From NCBI GenBank assembly GCA_040007095.1, contig JBDTVS010000084.1, forward strand, positions 1-39,866: a DNA stretch of 39,866 nt, read 5' to 3'. A program made the position numbers and the translations under genes. Source of the stretch: JBDTVS01 sp040007095. GTDB lineage: Bacteria > Acidobacteriota > Vicinamibacteria > Vicinamibacterales > CAVVIG01. Below, in pieces: positions 15,702 to 24,389 of this stretch (positions are counted from its first letter, which is position 1; every line of letters starts with the position of its first letter). The notes under the pieces are model-generated. The model made no database searches. It was not told where the DNA came from and was given only the letters and a program-made list of their open reading frames with translations.

Positions 15702-16763
15702 GTGCCGGTCGGACGGATCTTGGACGCGACCGAGGCGCTGCTCCACATCAGTCTGGCGGATCGCGACGAGGTTCGCCACGCGCTACGCGCGCTCTTCGTT
15801 GGTCGACGCGAGGATCTCGAAGTCTTCGATCGCGCGTTCGATGCGTTCTGGCGCGTCGACGCCTCGCCGGGCGCCGCCGAATCCGGCCCGCCCGCGACCG
15901 ACGCCGAGTCTTCAGCCAACGACGCGCTGGCGCCGATCGGCATCGACCTGCTCCCGGGCAACGCCGTCGCCACCGACACGGCTCCCACCTGGAGCGCGGT
16001 CGAGGCGTTGGCCTCGAAGGACTTCGCCGCGTTTACCCCGGAGGAACTGGCGATCGGGCGGGCGGCCCTGCAGTTGCTTGTCTGGCAGCCGGGCGTGCGC
16101 CGTACCCGGCGATGGATCAAGGGTCGCGGCTCGCGGGTCGATCTGCGCCGCGCCCTTGCGCGCAGCGTGCGCACGGGCGGCGACCCGCTGGCGCTGCCGC
16201 GGCTGCGCCGCAAGACCGTCCCCCGACGCCTGGTGCTGCTCTGCGATGTGAGCGGCTCGATGGAGCGCTACACGCGGATGCTCCTGTATTTCGCGCACGC
16301 TCTGGCCAGGCGCGACCCGCGAGTCGAGGCCTTCCTGTTCGCGACTCGGTTGACCCGCATCACGCCGCAGCTCCACGCACGCCGTGTCGACGCCGCGCTC
16401 GCGAACGTCTCGCGGACCGTGTCCGACTGGTCGGGCGGCACGCGCATCGGCAGCGCGCTGCAGCAGCTTCGCCGACGCTGGAGCCGTCGTGTCCTCGGAT
16501 ACCGTCCCGTCGTCCTCTTGATCTCCGATGGGTGGGATCGCGGCGATCCAGCCGAGCTTCGCCAGGAGATCTCGCGGCTCAAGCGGCATTGCCGTCGCCT
16601 TGTCTGGCTCAATCCGCTGATAGGCACAGCAGACTACGCGCCTTTGACACGCGGCCTGCAAGCGGCGCTGCCGTTCGTCGACGACTTCCTCCCGGCGCGG
16701 AATCTCATCAACCTCGCGGATCTCGCGGTACACTTGAACGGCCTCGTGAAGGGCGGCCACTAA
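15702..16763 (+). CDS. coxE: VWA-domain protein, CoxE
   Basis: A von Willebrand A domain has an intact MIDAS motif (CDVSGSM, about residues 181-187), the SGGTRIGSAL loop and VLLISDGWDRGDPAEL. It partners the CoxD ATPase in molybdenum-hydroxylase maturation. The GTG at 15702 is the first canonical start, but codons upstream in the same frame read LLAFARCLRPLGLD then VPVGRILDATEALL, typical of the CoxE N-terminus. The open frame extends back to 15621, just after a stop. ATT at 15627, nine bases from GGAG, would include these residues. The real protein is therefore probably 25 residues longer and starts with a rare codon. It is 36 bases (to 15627) after coxD. Confidence 0.88.
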   Translation: MPVGRILDATEALLHISLADRDEVRHALRALFVGRREDLEVFDRAFDAFWRVDASPGAAESGPPATDAESSANDALAPIGIDLLPGNAVATDTAPTWSAVEALASKDFAAFTPEELAIGRAALQLLVWQPGVRRTRRWIKGRGSRVDLRRALARSVRTGGDPLALPRLRRKTVPRRLVLLCDVSGSMERYTRMLLYFAHALARRDPRVEAFLFATRLTRITPQLHARRVDAALANVSRTVSDWSGGTRIGSALQQLRRRWSRRVLGYRPVVLLISDGWDRGDPAELRQEISRLKRHCRRLVWLNPLIGTADYAPLTRGLQAALPFVDDFLPARNLINLADLAVHLNGLVKGGH

Positions 16764-16789
16764 GAACGCGTCGCAGCATTGAAAAGCCG

Positions 16790-16815
16790 CAACCACAAAG
16801 ACACGAAGAACTAAG
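16790..16815 (+). repeat. Single 9-bp-type arm between coxE and coxG
   Basis: CAACCACAAAGACACGAAG follows the coxE stop by 26 bases and matches one arm of the hairpin at 17329-17412. No complementary arm is nearby. It directly precedes the coxG start without an evident ribosome site. Confidence 0.45.
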
Positions 16816-16817
16816 CA

Positions 16818-17249
16818 ATGGACGTCACTGGTTCGTACAGATTCGACGCTTCACCAGATCGCGTGTGGGCGCTCCTCATGGATCCGGCGGTGATCGCGTC
16901 GTGCATTCCCGGCTGCCAGGCGCTCGAGCCCGACGGCGACGATCGCTACCGCGCGCGCCTCAACGTCGCGTTGTCCGCCATCACCGGCTCCTACGACGGC
17001 ATCGTCGTGCTCTCCGACAAGGTTGCGTGCTCGTCGTATCGATTGAGCGTCGAAGGTCAAGGGAAGACCGGCTTCGTCAAGGGTGACGCAGCCATCGCGC
17101 TGCGCCCCGACGGCGCGGCGACCGTGCTCGACCTCACAGGCACGGTGCAGACCGGCGGAACCATCGCGCGCCTCGGGCAGCGCCTGATCGCCGGCGTCGC
17201 CAAGATGATGCAGGACCGGTTCTTCGCGAGCCTTCAGGGCAAGCTCTGA
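16818..17249 (+). CDS. coxG: SRPBCC-family protein, CoxG
   Basis: This 143-residue protein begins MDVTGSYRFDASPDRVWALL and has SCIPGCQALEPDGDDRY, then GSYDGIVVLSDKV and a C-terminal helix (RLIAGVAKMMQDRFF), the pattern of CoxG (carbon monoxide dehydrogenase subunit G). CoxG proteins have a START/Bet v 1 fold and have been linked to membrane recruitment of CO dehydrogenase or quinone delivery. This copy lacks the long C-terminal extension of some relatives. It is the last plus-strand gene of the maturation set and converges with coxM. Confidence 0.9.
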   Translation: MDVTGSYRFDASPDRVWALLMDPAVIASCIPGCQALEPDGDDRYRARLNVALSAITGSYDGIVVLSDKVACSSYRLSVEGQGKTGFVKGDAAIALRPDGAATVLDLTGTVQTGGTIARLGQRLIAGVAKMMQDRFFASLQGKL

Positions 17250-17328
17250 TCGGCGACCTCGCCCACATCACACCCCCTCGGCTCGTTTTGCTGCCGCTGG
17301 TTTCAACACAGCGGTGGCGGGTCTCGAT

Positions 17329-17412
17329 CGAACCACAAAGCGCACCAAGGACACAAAGGCGTTCTCCAGACCGGAAAACAGTCTTCGTGCTCTTTGTGTT
17401 CTTTGTGGTTCA
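17329..17412. repeat. 9-bp-periodic inverted repeat between convergent coxG and coxM
   Basis: Left arm: GAACCACAAAG-CGCACCAAG-GACACAAAG. Right arm, as its reverse complement: GAACCACAAAG-AACACAAAG-AGCACGAAG. Both arms have a 9-base period with CACAAAG conserved and the other positions free. The arms pair along about 30 bases with a loop of about 20. This is the clearest copy of the class and is placed to end transcripts from both sides. Confidence 0.75.
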
Positions 17413-17461
17413 AAAATTCAGTAAAGAACGCTCGTTGCCGGCGTGGTGCCTGTTCCCGATT

Positions 17462-18319
17462 TCAGCTCGCCCGTTCGAGGGCGCGCGTCAGGGCGCGGCG
17501 CGCGAAGACCGGAACCATTGCCCGGCGATACTCGGCGCTCGCGTGAATGTCCGAGTTGACGTCCACGAGACCGGCGCCTGCATCGCCCACGGCGGCCTCG
17601 ACGGTGGCGGCGGTGGCCGGCCTGCCGACCAGCCCCTGTTCGACGCTCGTGAGACGCTGTGCGTACGAGCACGCTCCGGTCAGGGCCAGGCGCGCCGACT
17701 GAAAGCGTCCGCGAGCGACCTCGATCACAGCCGCCACGCCTACGATCGCGAAATGCGAGGCGCGTTGATGGAGCTTCGCGTACGCGGCGGCATTCGCCGG
17801 CGCGAATCGCACATGCGTGATGAGCTCGCCTTCCTGCAGATCGACGGTGAAGAGATCCCGGAAAAATTCGCTGGCCTTGATCGTCCGCGATCCGTTCAAA
17901 CCGCGGACGTGGATCTCGGCGTCGAGCGCCAGGATGACGGGCGGATAGTCGGCGGCGGGGTCTGCGTGGGCCAGGCTGCCCCCGAGCGTGCCCCGGTTGC
18001 GTACCTGCGGATCGCCGATCTCCGCGGCCGCCTCGGCGATCACAGGACAGCGTTCCCGCAGGAGTGCCGACGCGGCCACATCGGCGTGAGTGGTGCCCGC
18101 CCCGATCTCGATCGCCCCGTCCACGGCACGGATGCCCGCCAACTCCGGGATGCGCGCGATGTCGACCAGCCCGGTCGGCTCGCTCATCCGGAGCTTCATC
18201 AGCGGCACGAGGCTGTGGCCGCCGGCCAGGAACTTCGCGCCCTCGCCCGCGGCCTGCAGCTGGGCCAGCGCGTCGTCAATCGAGGTCGCCCTCTGATAGT
18301 CGAACGAAGTCGGAATCAC
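17462..18319 (-). CDS. coxM: FAD-binding medium subunit of Cox-type molybdenum hydroxylase
   Basis: The protein shows the FAD-binding signatures of the xanthine-oxidase family medium subunit: KFLAGGHSLVPLMKLR near the N-terminus and GDPQVRNRGTLGGSLAHADPA (TxGG loop). A CO-dehydrogenase flavoprotein C-terminal domain (AAAYAKLHQRASHFAIVGVA) follows. The GTG at 18319 has GGAGG six bases upstream and overlaps the coxL stop in GTGA, indicating coupled translation; an upstream ATG at 18346 lies inside coxL and is rejected. It passes electrons from the CoxS iron-sulfur clusters to FAD and on to an acceptor. Confidence 0.93.
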   Translation of the reverse strand: MIPTSFDYQRATSIDDALAQLQAAGEGAKFLAGGHSLVPLMKLRMSEPTGLVDIARIPELAGIRAVDGAIEIGAGTTHADVAASALLRERCPVIAEAAAEIGDPQVRNRGTLGGSLAHADPAADYPPVILALDAEIHVRGLNGSRTIKASEFFRDLFTVDLQEGELITHVRFAPANAAAYAKLHQRASHFAIVGVAAVIEVARGRFQSARLALTGACSYAQRLTSVEQGLVGRPATAATVEAAVGDAGAGLVDVNSDIHASAEYRRAMVPVFARRALTRALERAS

Positions 18320-20673
18320 GCTCGGCCTCCCTGGATGATGCGCCACAGCTTTTCGGGCCGCAGCATCATGTCGATGTGGGTGACGCCGAACTCACTCAAC
18401 GCATCGACGGCGGCGGATACGATCGACGGCGTCGAGCCGAGCGTCCCGGCTTCGCCGACGCCCTTCGCGCCGAGCGGGTTGGACGGCGTGGGCGTCACGG
18501 TGCTGTCGAGCTCGAAGCGCGGAAAGTCCGTCGCTCGCGGCATCGCGTAGTCCATGAAGGAGCCGGTCACGAGCTGCCCCTCGCTGTTGTAGACCGCTTC
18601 CTCGATCATCGCCTGACCGATGCCCTGCGCCAGGCCGCCGTGAATCTGCCCTTCGACAATCAACGGATTGATCAGGTGCCCGGCATCGTCCACGGCCACA
18701 AGCTTCAGGAGTGTCGGCTCCCCCGTCTCGCGGTCCACTTCGAGCATCGAAATATGGCAACCGAATGGATAGGTATTGTTCGTCGGCTCGAAGAACGCCT
18801 CCTCGCTGAGGCCAGGCTCGAGACCGGGCGGCAAGGGCACGGGCACATACGCAAAGGCCGACACTTCGGCGAACGACTTGCCGGAAGCCGGAGCGCCCTT
18901 CACGAAGACGCGTCCATTCTCGAAGACCAGATCTTCTTCGGCCGCTTCGAGCATCGCCGCTGCGAACTTCGCCATCTTCGTCTTCACTTTGCCGCCGGCC
19001 AGGTGGAGTGCCGTCCCTCCGACGGCCTGGGATCGGCTGCCGAAGGTCCCGACCCCCTGCTTCACGATCGCCGTGTCTCCGTGGAGAATCGTGATGTGCT
19101 CGATCGGCACGCCGAACTGATCGGCCAACATCTGCGCGAAGGTGGTCTCGTTGCCCTGGCCGTGGGGAGACGCGCCGGTCGTCGCACTGATCCGGCCGTC
19201 GCGCTCGACGGTGATCTGGGAATGTTCCCACCCGCCGGTGGGAAGAATCGCAGACGGTCCGAGCCCGCACACTTCCACGTACATCGCCAAGCCAAGGCCG
19301 ACGAGCCGCCCCTCCCGCTTCGCAGCATCTCGTTGCTGCTTCAGCTCGTCCCAGTTGGCGTTCTTCAGCGCGCGATCGAGCGCCTTCTCGTAGTCGCCCG
19401 AGTCGTAGACGGCGCCCATCTGCGTCGCGTAGGGAAACTGATCAGGTTGAATGAAGTTCTTGCGGCGCACGTCGGCCGGATCCATCTTCAACTGGCGGGC
19501 GAGCATGTCGAACGCGCGCTCCACGAAGTAGGTCGCTTCGGGACGACCCGCACCGCGATACGCATCGGTCGGCGTCTTGTTGGTGAAGACCTCGGTGACG
19601 GTCACGCGAATGGCCGGGATGTCGTAGGTCGCATTGGCCATCAACATCGTCAGCGTTGGAATCATCGCCGTGAAGAGTAGGTTGTACGCGCCGATGTCCG
19701 CCACGAGGCGCAGCTTGATGCCGAGTACCTTGCCCTCGTGCGTCGCGGCGAGATCCACGTAGCCGATGATGTCGCGCCCGTGGCTCGTGGCCACGAATGC
19801 CTCCGATCGATCCTCGATCCACTTGACCGGCATGCCCAGCTGCTTCGAGACCGCCGCGGCGACGAAGTCCTCTCCGTAGACGTTGATTTTGGCGCCGAAT
19901 CCGCCGCCCACTTCCGGCGCGATCGCGCGCACTTGATCCTGGCCGAGGCCGTTCATGGCCGCGATGATCGAGCGCATGACGTGCGGGTTCTGGGTCGACC
20001 CCCAGATCGTCATCGTGCCCTTGCCCGGCTCGTAGTGTGCGACAACGCCGCGTGTCTCCATGGCGTTGGGGACCAGGCGGTGGTTCACCATTCGCTGCGA
20101 GATGATCACGTCGGCGTCCGCGAAGGCCTTGTCGATCGCCGAATCGTCCACACCCGCGGCGGACACGCCGGTGCCGCCGGGAAGGCCGTCCAGCGCGAGA
20201 TTGTTCCGGAATGCCGGATGGATCACGGCCGGCTGACCGGTCATCGCGAGCTCGGGATCGACGACGGCCGGCAGGGGATCGTAGGAGACCGCAATCGCAT
20301 CGGCGGCATCGCGGGCCACGTAGCGGTCGCGGGCCACGACAACCGCCACCGGCTCGCCGGCATACCGCACGACGTCGACAGCCACGGCCCGGTGCTCGGG
20401 CGATGGCCAGGCCGTGCCGATCGGCATCGGCGCCACCAGTTCGGCGATCTGCGCGCCGGTGAACACGGTTTCGACGCCCTCCATCGCAAGCGCGGCGCTG
20501 ACGTCGATCGACCGGATGCGGCCGTGCGGGATGTCGCTGCGCTTGAAGGCCAGGTGCAGCATCCCGGGCAGCTTGATGTCATCGACATACGTGGCCCGAC
20601 CTTGAATCAGCCTGGGGTCTTCGCGGCGTCTGATGCGCTGGCCGACGAGCTTTGGCAGGACCGGAGACGTCAT
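18316..20673 (-). CDS. coxL: Form II molybdopterin large subunit, CoxL-like
   Basis: The 785-residue catalytic subunit has an aldehyde-oxidase a/b hammerhead domain (GQRIRRREDPRLIQGRATY) and the molybdenum-binding domain (VGGGFGAKINVYGEDF). The active-site loop reads AYRGAGR (371-377), the form II signature, rather than the AYxCSFR loop that holds the Cys-bound copper of form I CO dehydrogenase. The catalytic Glu is in GAKGVGEAGT near the end. Form II enzymes have doubtful CO activity and many may oxidise aldehydes or other carbonyl or aromatic compounds. Gene order coxS-coxL-coxM is the usual form II order. A GGGAGG ribosome site lies in the last codons of coxS. Confidence 0.93.
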   Translation of the reverse strand: MTSPVLPKLVGQRIRRREDPRLIQGRATYVDDIKLPGMLHLAFKRSDIPHGRIRSIDVSAALAMEGVETVFTGAQIAELVAPMPIGTAWPSPEHRAVAVDVVRYAGEPVAVVVARDRYVARDAADAIAVSYDPLPAVVDPELAMTGQPAVIHPAFRNNLALDGLPGGTGVSAAGVDDSAIDKAFADADVIISQRMVNHRLVPNAMETRGVVAHYEPGKGTMTIWGSTQNPHVMRSIIAAMNGLGQDQVRAIAPEVGGGFGAKINVYGEDFVAAAVSKQLGMPVKWIEDRSEAFVATSHGRDIIGYVDLAATHEGKVLGIKLRLVADIGAYNLLFTAMIPTLTMLMANATYDIPAIRVTVTEVFTNKTPTDAYRGAGRPEATYFVERAFDMLARQLKMDPADVRRKNFIQPDQFPYATQMGAVYDSGDYEKALDRALKNANWDELKQQRDAAKREGRLVGLGLAMYVEVCGLGPSAILPTGGWEHSQITVERDGRISATTGASPHGQGNETTFAQMLADQFGVPIEHITILHGDTAIVKQGVGTFGSRSQAVGGTALHLAGGKVKTKMAKFAAAMLEAAEEDLVFENGRVFVKGAPASGKSFAEVSAFAYVPVPLPPGLEPGLSEEAFFEPTNNTYPFGCHISMLEVDRETGEPTLLKLVAVDDAGHLINPLIVEGQIHGGLAQGIGQAMIEEAVYNSEGQLVTGSFMDYAMPRATDFPRFELDSTVTPTPSNPLGAKGVGEAGTLGSTPSIVSAAVDALSEFGVTHIDMMLRPEKLWRIIQGGRA

Positions 20674-20677
20674 CGGG

Positions 20678-21139
20678 TTACCTCCCGCCGGCCGCGTGTT
20701 GGATGGCGTTCACGATGTGCTGGTAGCCGGTGCAGCGACAGAAATTTCCGGAAATGCCCTCCCGGATCTCTCGCTCCGACGGCTTCGGGTTGTCCTGTAG
20801 CAGGCCGACTGCCGCCATGATCATCCCCGGCGTGCAGAACCCGCACTGCAGACCGTGCTCCTCCCAGAATCCCTGCTGCAGCGGATGAAGCGTCGCCTCC
20901 GTCGCCAGGCCCTCGATGGTGGTGACCGTGGAGCCGTCCGCCTGCACGGCGAACATCGTGCAGGCCTTCGCCGTGCGACCATCGACGAGCACGGTACACG
21001 CGCCGCACTGACTCGTATCGCAGCCCACGTGCGTGCCGGTCAGGAACAACTGTTCACGCAGGAAGAAGACGAGGAGCGTTCGCGACTCGACGCTCGCCTT
21101 CCGCAACCGGCCGTTGACTGTGATCGATACCTGTGCCAT
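20678..21139 (-). CDS. coxS: Two-[2Fe-2S] small subunit, CoxS
   Basis: The 153-residue protein has both iron-sulfur clusters. The N-terminal plant-type cluster uses C40, C45, C48 and C60 (GCDTSQCGACTVL ... KACTMFA), and the C-terminal one uses C99, C102, C134 and C136 (CGFCTPGM ... GNFCRCTGY). It relays electrons between the molybdenum cofactor in CoxL and the FAD in CoxM. It is the first gene of coxSLM, with its stop four bases before the coxL ATG. The MBL gene upstream on the same strand ends 55 bases away. Confidence 0.95.
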   Translation of the reverse strand: MAQVSITVNGRLRKASVESRTLLVFFLREQLFLTGTHVGCDTSQCGACTVLVDGRTAKACTMFAVQADGSTVTTIEGLATEATLHPLQQGFWEEHGLQCGFCTPGMIMAAVGLLQDNPKPSEREIREGISGNFCRCTGYQHIVNAIQHAAGGR

Positions 21140-21169
21140 GAATCTCCCTCACACGACACGACGAGGCCG

Positions 21170-21194
21170 GCAGCCAGCCTTCTACCACGGGCTG
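21170..21194 (-). repeat. Solo element arm directly after the MBL stop
   Basis: On the minus strand CAGCCCGTGGTAGAAGGCTG follows the TAA of the MBL gene without a gap. It equals the right arm of the element at 27991-28152 (read in reverse). No partner arm is nearby, so it is a remnant or a minimal form. Confidence 0.6.
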
Positions 21195-22832
21195 TTACCG
21201 CGCTTCGGCGCGTTGGCCGGCCGGAGCGGTCCCGACGATTTTCAGGAACTCTTCCTGGGTGCCGACGCGTCCGTGGGCGGGCGCGTGCTGAGCGACGTCG
21301 AGTTTCAGCCGGCGGATGTTCTGATCGAGGGTGCGGATGCCGGCATTCGGCGCCGGGGCCGGCGCACCCTGTGCCGGCGGCGAGTAGAGATCCGCGTTGA
21401 ACAGGATCTTCTCCTTCGGCAGATAGGCGATCAGCATGTCGGCGCTGTGATTGCCTTGGGCGTACGACCGGTCTCCGAGCTGGTACGACACGTCCTCGAC
21501 CTTGTCGATTTCGAGGATTCGCTCGCCATCGGTCACCACGTATTTCGCGGAGCTGCGAGCCTCGCCGGCGACGGTCTCGATCGGCGGCGGGCGGCGGCTG
21601 ATCCAGTACATCGGGCTGAACAGCGCCATCCGATCGGGCTGCAGCGTGCGCGGCGCGGGATGGAACAGGATGTCGAGGTAATACTGCTTGTTCGACTCGT
21701 GAGTGACGATCGTGGTGCCTTGCGAGAGATAGGTGCGGAGCCCGCCCGCGTGATCGAAGTGGTGGTGCGTGTTGATGACGTACTGCACCGGCTTGCCTGG
21801 CGCGAGGCGGGCGGCTTCGGCAATCACCGCCAGTGAACGCGCCTCGTTGTTCGGCGCGTCGACCACGGCGACATAGTCCTTGAACGCCACGAGCAGGCTG
21901 TTGTGCGTGCCGCCGCCGAGCAGCCACACACCCTCGGCCAGCTTCTGACTCTCCACCCTGGCCGGGGCGACGACCGCGGTGCGCACCGAGTCTGGCACGG
22001 GCATCGTGGTGACCGGTGCGTTCGGCTTCACGCTCGTCACTCGATACTCGTAGTAGTTGTGCGCGACGTTCACCCTGGGATCCCCCTGGTGGGTGTGCAG
22101 CAGCATCGGGAATTTCACCCCGCCGAAATCCTTGTACTCGGTGTAGCGCATCTCGTAGTCCATGTCGCCGTAGACAGGATTCGCGAACTGGGTGCCGACC
22201 AGCTCCACGAGATTGTGATCGTCGATATGGCCGTTGATCTTGTATTTGCCCAGGAAGGTGAAGTTCACGATCGTCACCCACCGCCCGTGCTGTGACAGCC
22301 CGAAATCCGAGGCGCCGTTCAGCTGAAGCTTGATCGCCTTCGCATCGGAGGCCGCGAGCGCCGCCTTCAGAAATCCGTGTGGCGTGATCGCCAGTTCGAG
22401 CTGCCGCAGTTCGTTGTACGGCACACCGTCGAGATATCCCCGCGTGAACGCGACCGGTTTGCCGTCGGTGATGTCCCACGCGTAGGCACCGTTGACAATG
22501 GCCGTCACGCGCTGATCGGCGAGCGGCACGCGGCCGAACGTCGGGAAATTGCCCTGTCGCCGGGTATAGTCCTCGCGCGACCACCTGGCGTCGAAGTCGA
22601 TGGCGCGGGTGTAATCGGCGATCTGGATCTGCGGCCAGTTGCCCTCCACGGAGTACTGCTGGCCGATGAGCGAGGTCGAGCCGGCCGCCGCAATCTCGAT
22701 GGTCTTCAGGTTCTCGGCGCCCATCGCTTTGGCCGAGGCCACCAGGGCCGCCCGCGCGTCGACTTCCTGGGCGAACGTGGTCCCAACCGACAGACCGAAC
22801 AGCACGACAAGAATCGCGAATCTTCGCAACAT
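21195..22832 (-). CDS. Exported metallo-beta-lactamase-fold hydrolase, paralogue of the 13062 protein
   Basis: ATG 22832 has GGAGG six bases upstream and begins a signal peptide (MLRRFAILVVLFGLSVGTTFAQ); an earlier start at 22892 is open but less credible. A long N-terminal domain (about 20-310) resembles that of the protein at 13062. The MBL domain has the full set of metal ligands: INTHHHFDHAGG, TIVTHESN, ILFNADLYSPP and a late His in APAHGRVG. It is a Zn-dependent hydrolase by family, acting in the periplasm; the substrate is unknown. It lies between an amidohydrolase gene and coxSLM on one strand, so co-transcription with the Cox enzyme is possible. Confidence 0.85.
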   Translation of the reverse strand: MLRRFAILVVLFGLSVGTTFAQEVDARAALVASAKAMGAENLKTIEIAAAGSTSLIGQQYSVEGNWPQIQIADYTRAIDFDARWSREDYTRRQGNFPTFGRVPLADQRVTAIVNGAYAWDITDGKPVAFTRGYLDGVPYNELRQLELAITPHGFLKAALAASDAKAIKLQLNGASDFGLSQHGRWVTIVNFTFLGKYKINGHIDDHNLVELVGTQFANPVYGDMDYEMRYTEYKDFGGVKFPMLLHTHQGDPRVNVAHNYYEYRVTSVKPNAPVTTMPVPDSVRTAVVAPARVESQKLAEGVWLLGGGTHNSLLVAFKDYVAVVDAPNNEARSLAVIAEAARLAPGKPVQYVINTHHHFDHAGGLRTYLSQGTTIVTHESNKQYYLDILFHPAPRTLQPDRMALFSPMYWISRRPPPIETVAGEARSSAKYVVTDGERILEIDKVEDVSYQLGDRSYAQGNHSADMLIAYLPKEKILFNADLYSPPAQGAPAPAPNAGIRTLDQNIRRLKLDVAQHAPAHGRVGTQEEFLKIVGTAPAGQRAEAR

Positions 22833-22949
22833 ACCCTGCCTCCTCTTGACCGACCGCACGCCAGTCCCCTGAACGTGGACGCAGTCTGTCATGGGTTGGC
22901 GCGGTTGAAAAGACCTTCGCGCTCAGGATCCGACCATTCGCGGTGGACA

Positions 22950-24182
22950 CTAGCGCCTGTCGATCACCAGCTTGCCTTCCTTCAGGACGACCTTGGTCTT
23001 GAGCATCTCATAGATATTCAGCGTCGGGTTGCCGTCGATCAGGAGAATGTCGGCCAGTTTGCCGGCCTCGAGCGTCCCGATCTGATCGGCCATGCCGACA
23101 AAGCGGGCGGCGTTGGGACCGATAATCCTGTGGATGTCGGCCATCGAGAACACGATGCTGAACGACTTCAGTTCGTGCTCGAGCACCACGATGTCCGCGG
23201 CGTTCTGATCGGTGGAATACGAGATCGTCTGGTGGTTCGGGTCGGCATCCCAGATGCGGCGGGCATTGATGATCGTGTAGCCGCCTTCGGTGCCGGTGGC
23301 CCGGCCCTTCGGGTCGCGGTTCGCGCCGGCGATCGCTTCGGGCCACGGCTTGCCGTCACGAAAACGTGCGGTGTTGTCCTTCGGCCACTGCACCTGCGCC
23401 GGCGCGGGCGACAGGCTATCGATGTTCGGCGCGCCGAACGCGATCAGGCCGGCGACGATCGCCCCCGCCTGCGCCACCTTCTCGGCCTGCTCGTAGGTGG
23501 TGAAGTCCTTGTTCGGGAGGTGCACCAGGCGGGTCACGCCGGCGTCGATCGCCGCGACCATCGCGGGGCTGCTCACCGCGTGCACGTTGACCTGCACGCC
23601 GACCTTCTTGGCCTCGTCCACGATTGCCTTGAGGACTTCGATCTCGGACTGCGGCGGAGCGGGCTCCGGCGTCAGTGCGATTTCCCCGGTGTGCTTGATT
23701 CCCCTGGCGGCCAGCGCCTGAACCGCGGCACGCGCCTCCGCCGGCGTCTGCCGGAGATTCACCTGGCCGGAAGCGATGATGCGCGGGCCGACGAACTCTC
23801 CCTTGTCGATGCGGTCGCGCAGCGCGACGTTGGCATCGGCCTGTCCCCCGCCGGCGAGCACCGTCGTGTACCCCGCCTCGAGCAACGAGCGCATCTGGGC
23901 CGCGGCCGCCTCGCCGTTGGCCACGTGCTTGTGGCCGTCGATGAAACCCGGCATGGCGCTCATGCCCTTTGCGTCGATGGTGCGCAGTCCCTGCGTCGGC
24001 GCCACTCCGGAGGTGACCGAGACAATCTTGCCGCCGCGCACGATGATCGTGCCCGATTCGATCACCTGGCCGCTGCCGACAATCACCCGGGCATTGGTGA
24101 TGGCGACATCCTGCGCCGCCGTCAGGCCCGGAGCGACTAATCCGGCCAGGACCACGTACGCCGCAACAATCATGCGCTTCAT
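22950..24182 (-). CDS. Exported amidohydrolase-family protein
   Basis: The 410 residues start with a signal peptide (MKRMIVAAYVVLAGLVAPGLTAAQ), then the amidohydrolase small beta domain (ITNARVIVGSGQ) and the first metal motif GFIDGHKHVAN (HxH). Further ligand regions are VNVHAVSS and GVTRLVHLPNKD. The C-terminal strand returns as GTLEAGKLADILLIDGNPTLNI, typical of imidazolonepropionase/prolidase-like members. It has a G-rich ribosome site (GGGGTGA). It is the first gene of the minus-strand set MBL-coxSLM and is divergent from mutM. The reaction is hydrolysis of a C-N, C-O or similar bond; the exact substrate is not deducible. Confidence 0.87.
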   Translation of the reverse strand: MKRMIVAAYVVLAGLVAPGLTAAQDVAITNARVIVGSGQVIESGTIIVRGGKIVSVTSGVAPTQGLRTIDAKGMSAMPGFIDGHKHVANGEAAAAQMRSLLEAGYTTVLAGGGQADANVALRDRIDKGEFVGPRIIASGQVNLRQTPAEARAAVQALAARGIKHTGEIALTPEPAPPQSEIEVLKAIVDEAKKVGVQVNVHAVSSPAMVAAIDAGVTRLVHLPNKDFTTYEQAEKVAQAGAIVAGLIAFGAPNIDSLSPAPAQVQWPKDNTARFRDGKPWPEAIAGANRDPKGRATGTEGGYTIINARRIWDADPNHQTISYSTDQNAADIVVLEHELKSFSIVFSMADIHRIIGPNAARFVGMADQIGTLEAGKLADILLIDGNPTLNIYEMLKTKVVLKEGKLVIDRR

Positions 24183-24389
24183 CGGAGTTCACCCCGCCAG
24201 GTCACTGATGGTTTTTGCATGGGATCAACTGATTCAAATGATCTTCGTTTTCACACATGCGAGAGATTCTACGGCAGGCGCGAGGCCTGCGGACTGGATT
24301 CTTTCGAGCACTTCGGCGGCTGACGACTCCCTGTCACGTCCTGAAGCGCGAGATGACCGCGGTCTCTGCCGCGTGACATGATTCGGCTG

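Noticed and set aside
15617..17086. A 489-codon plus-strand frame over coxE and coxG
   Set aside because: Out of phase with the VWA and SRPBCC domains and rich in Arg; considered as a frameshifted coxE start but its first residues do not resemble the family.
21040..22950. A 636-codon minus-strand frame in another phase over the MBL gene
   Set aside because: Arg/Gly-rich shadow without motifs; the 21195-22832 frame has a ribosome site, signal peptide and metal ligands.
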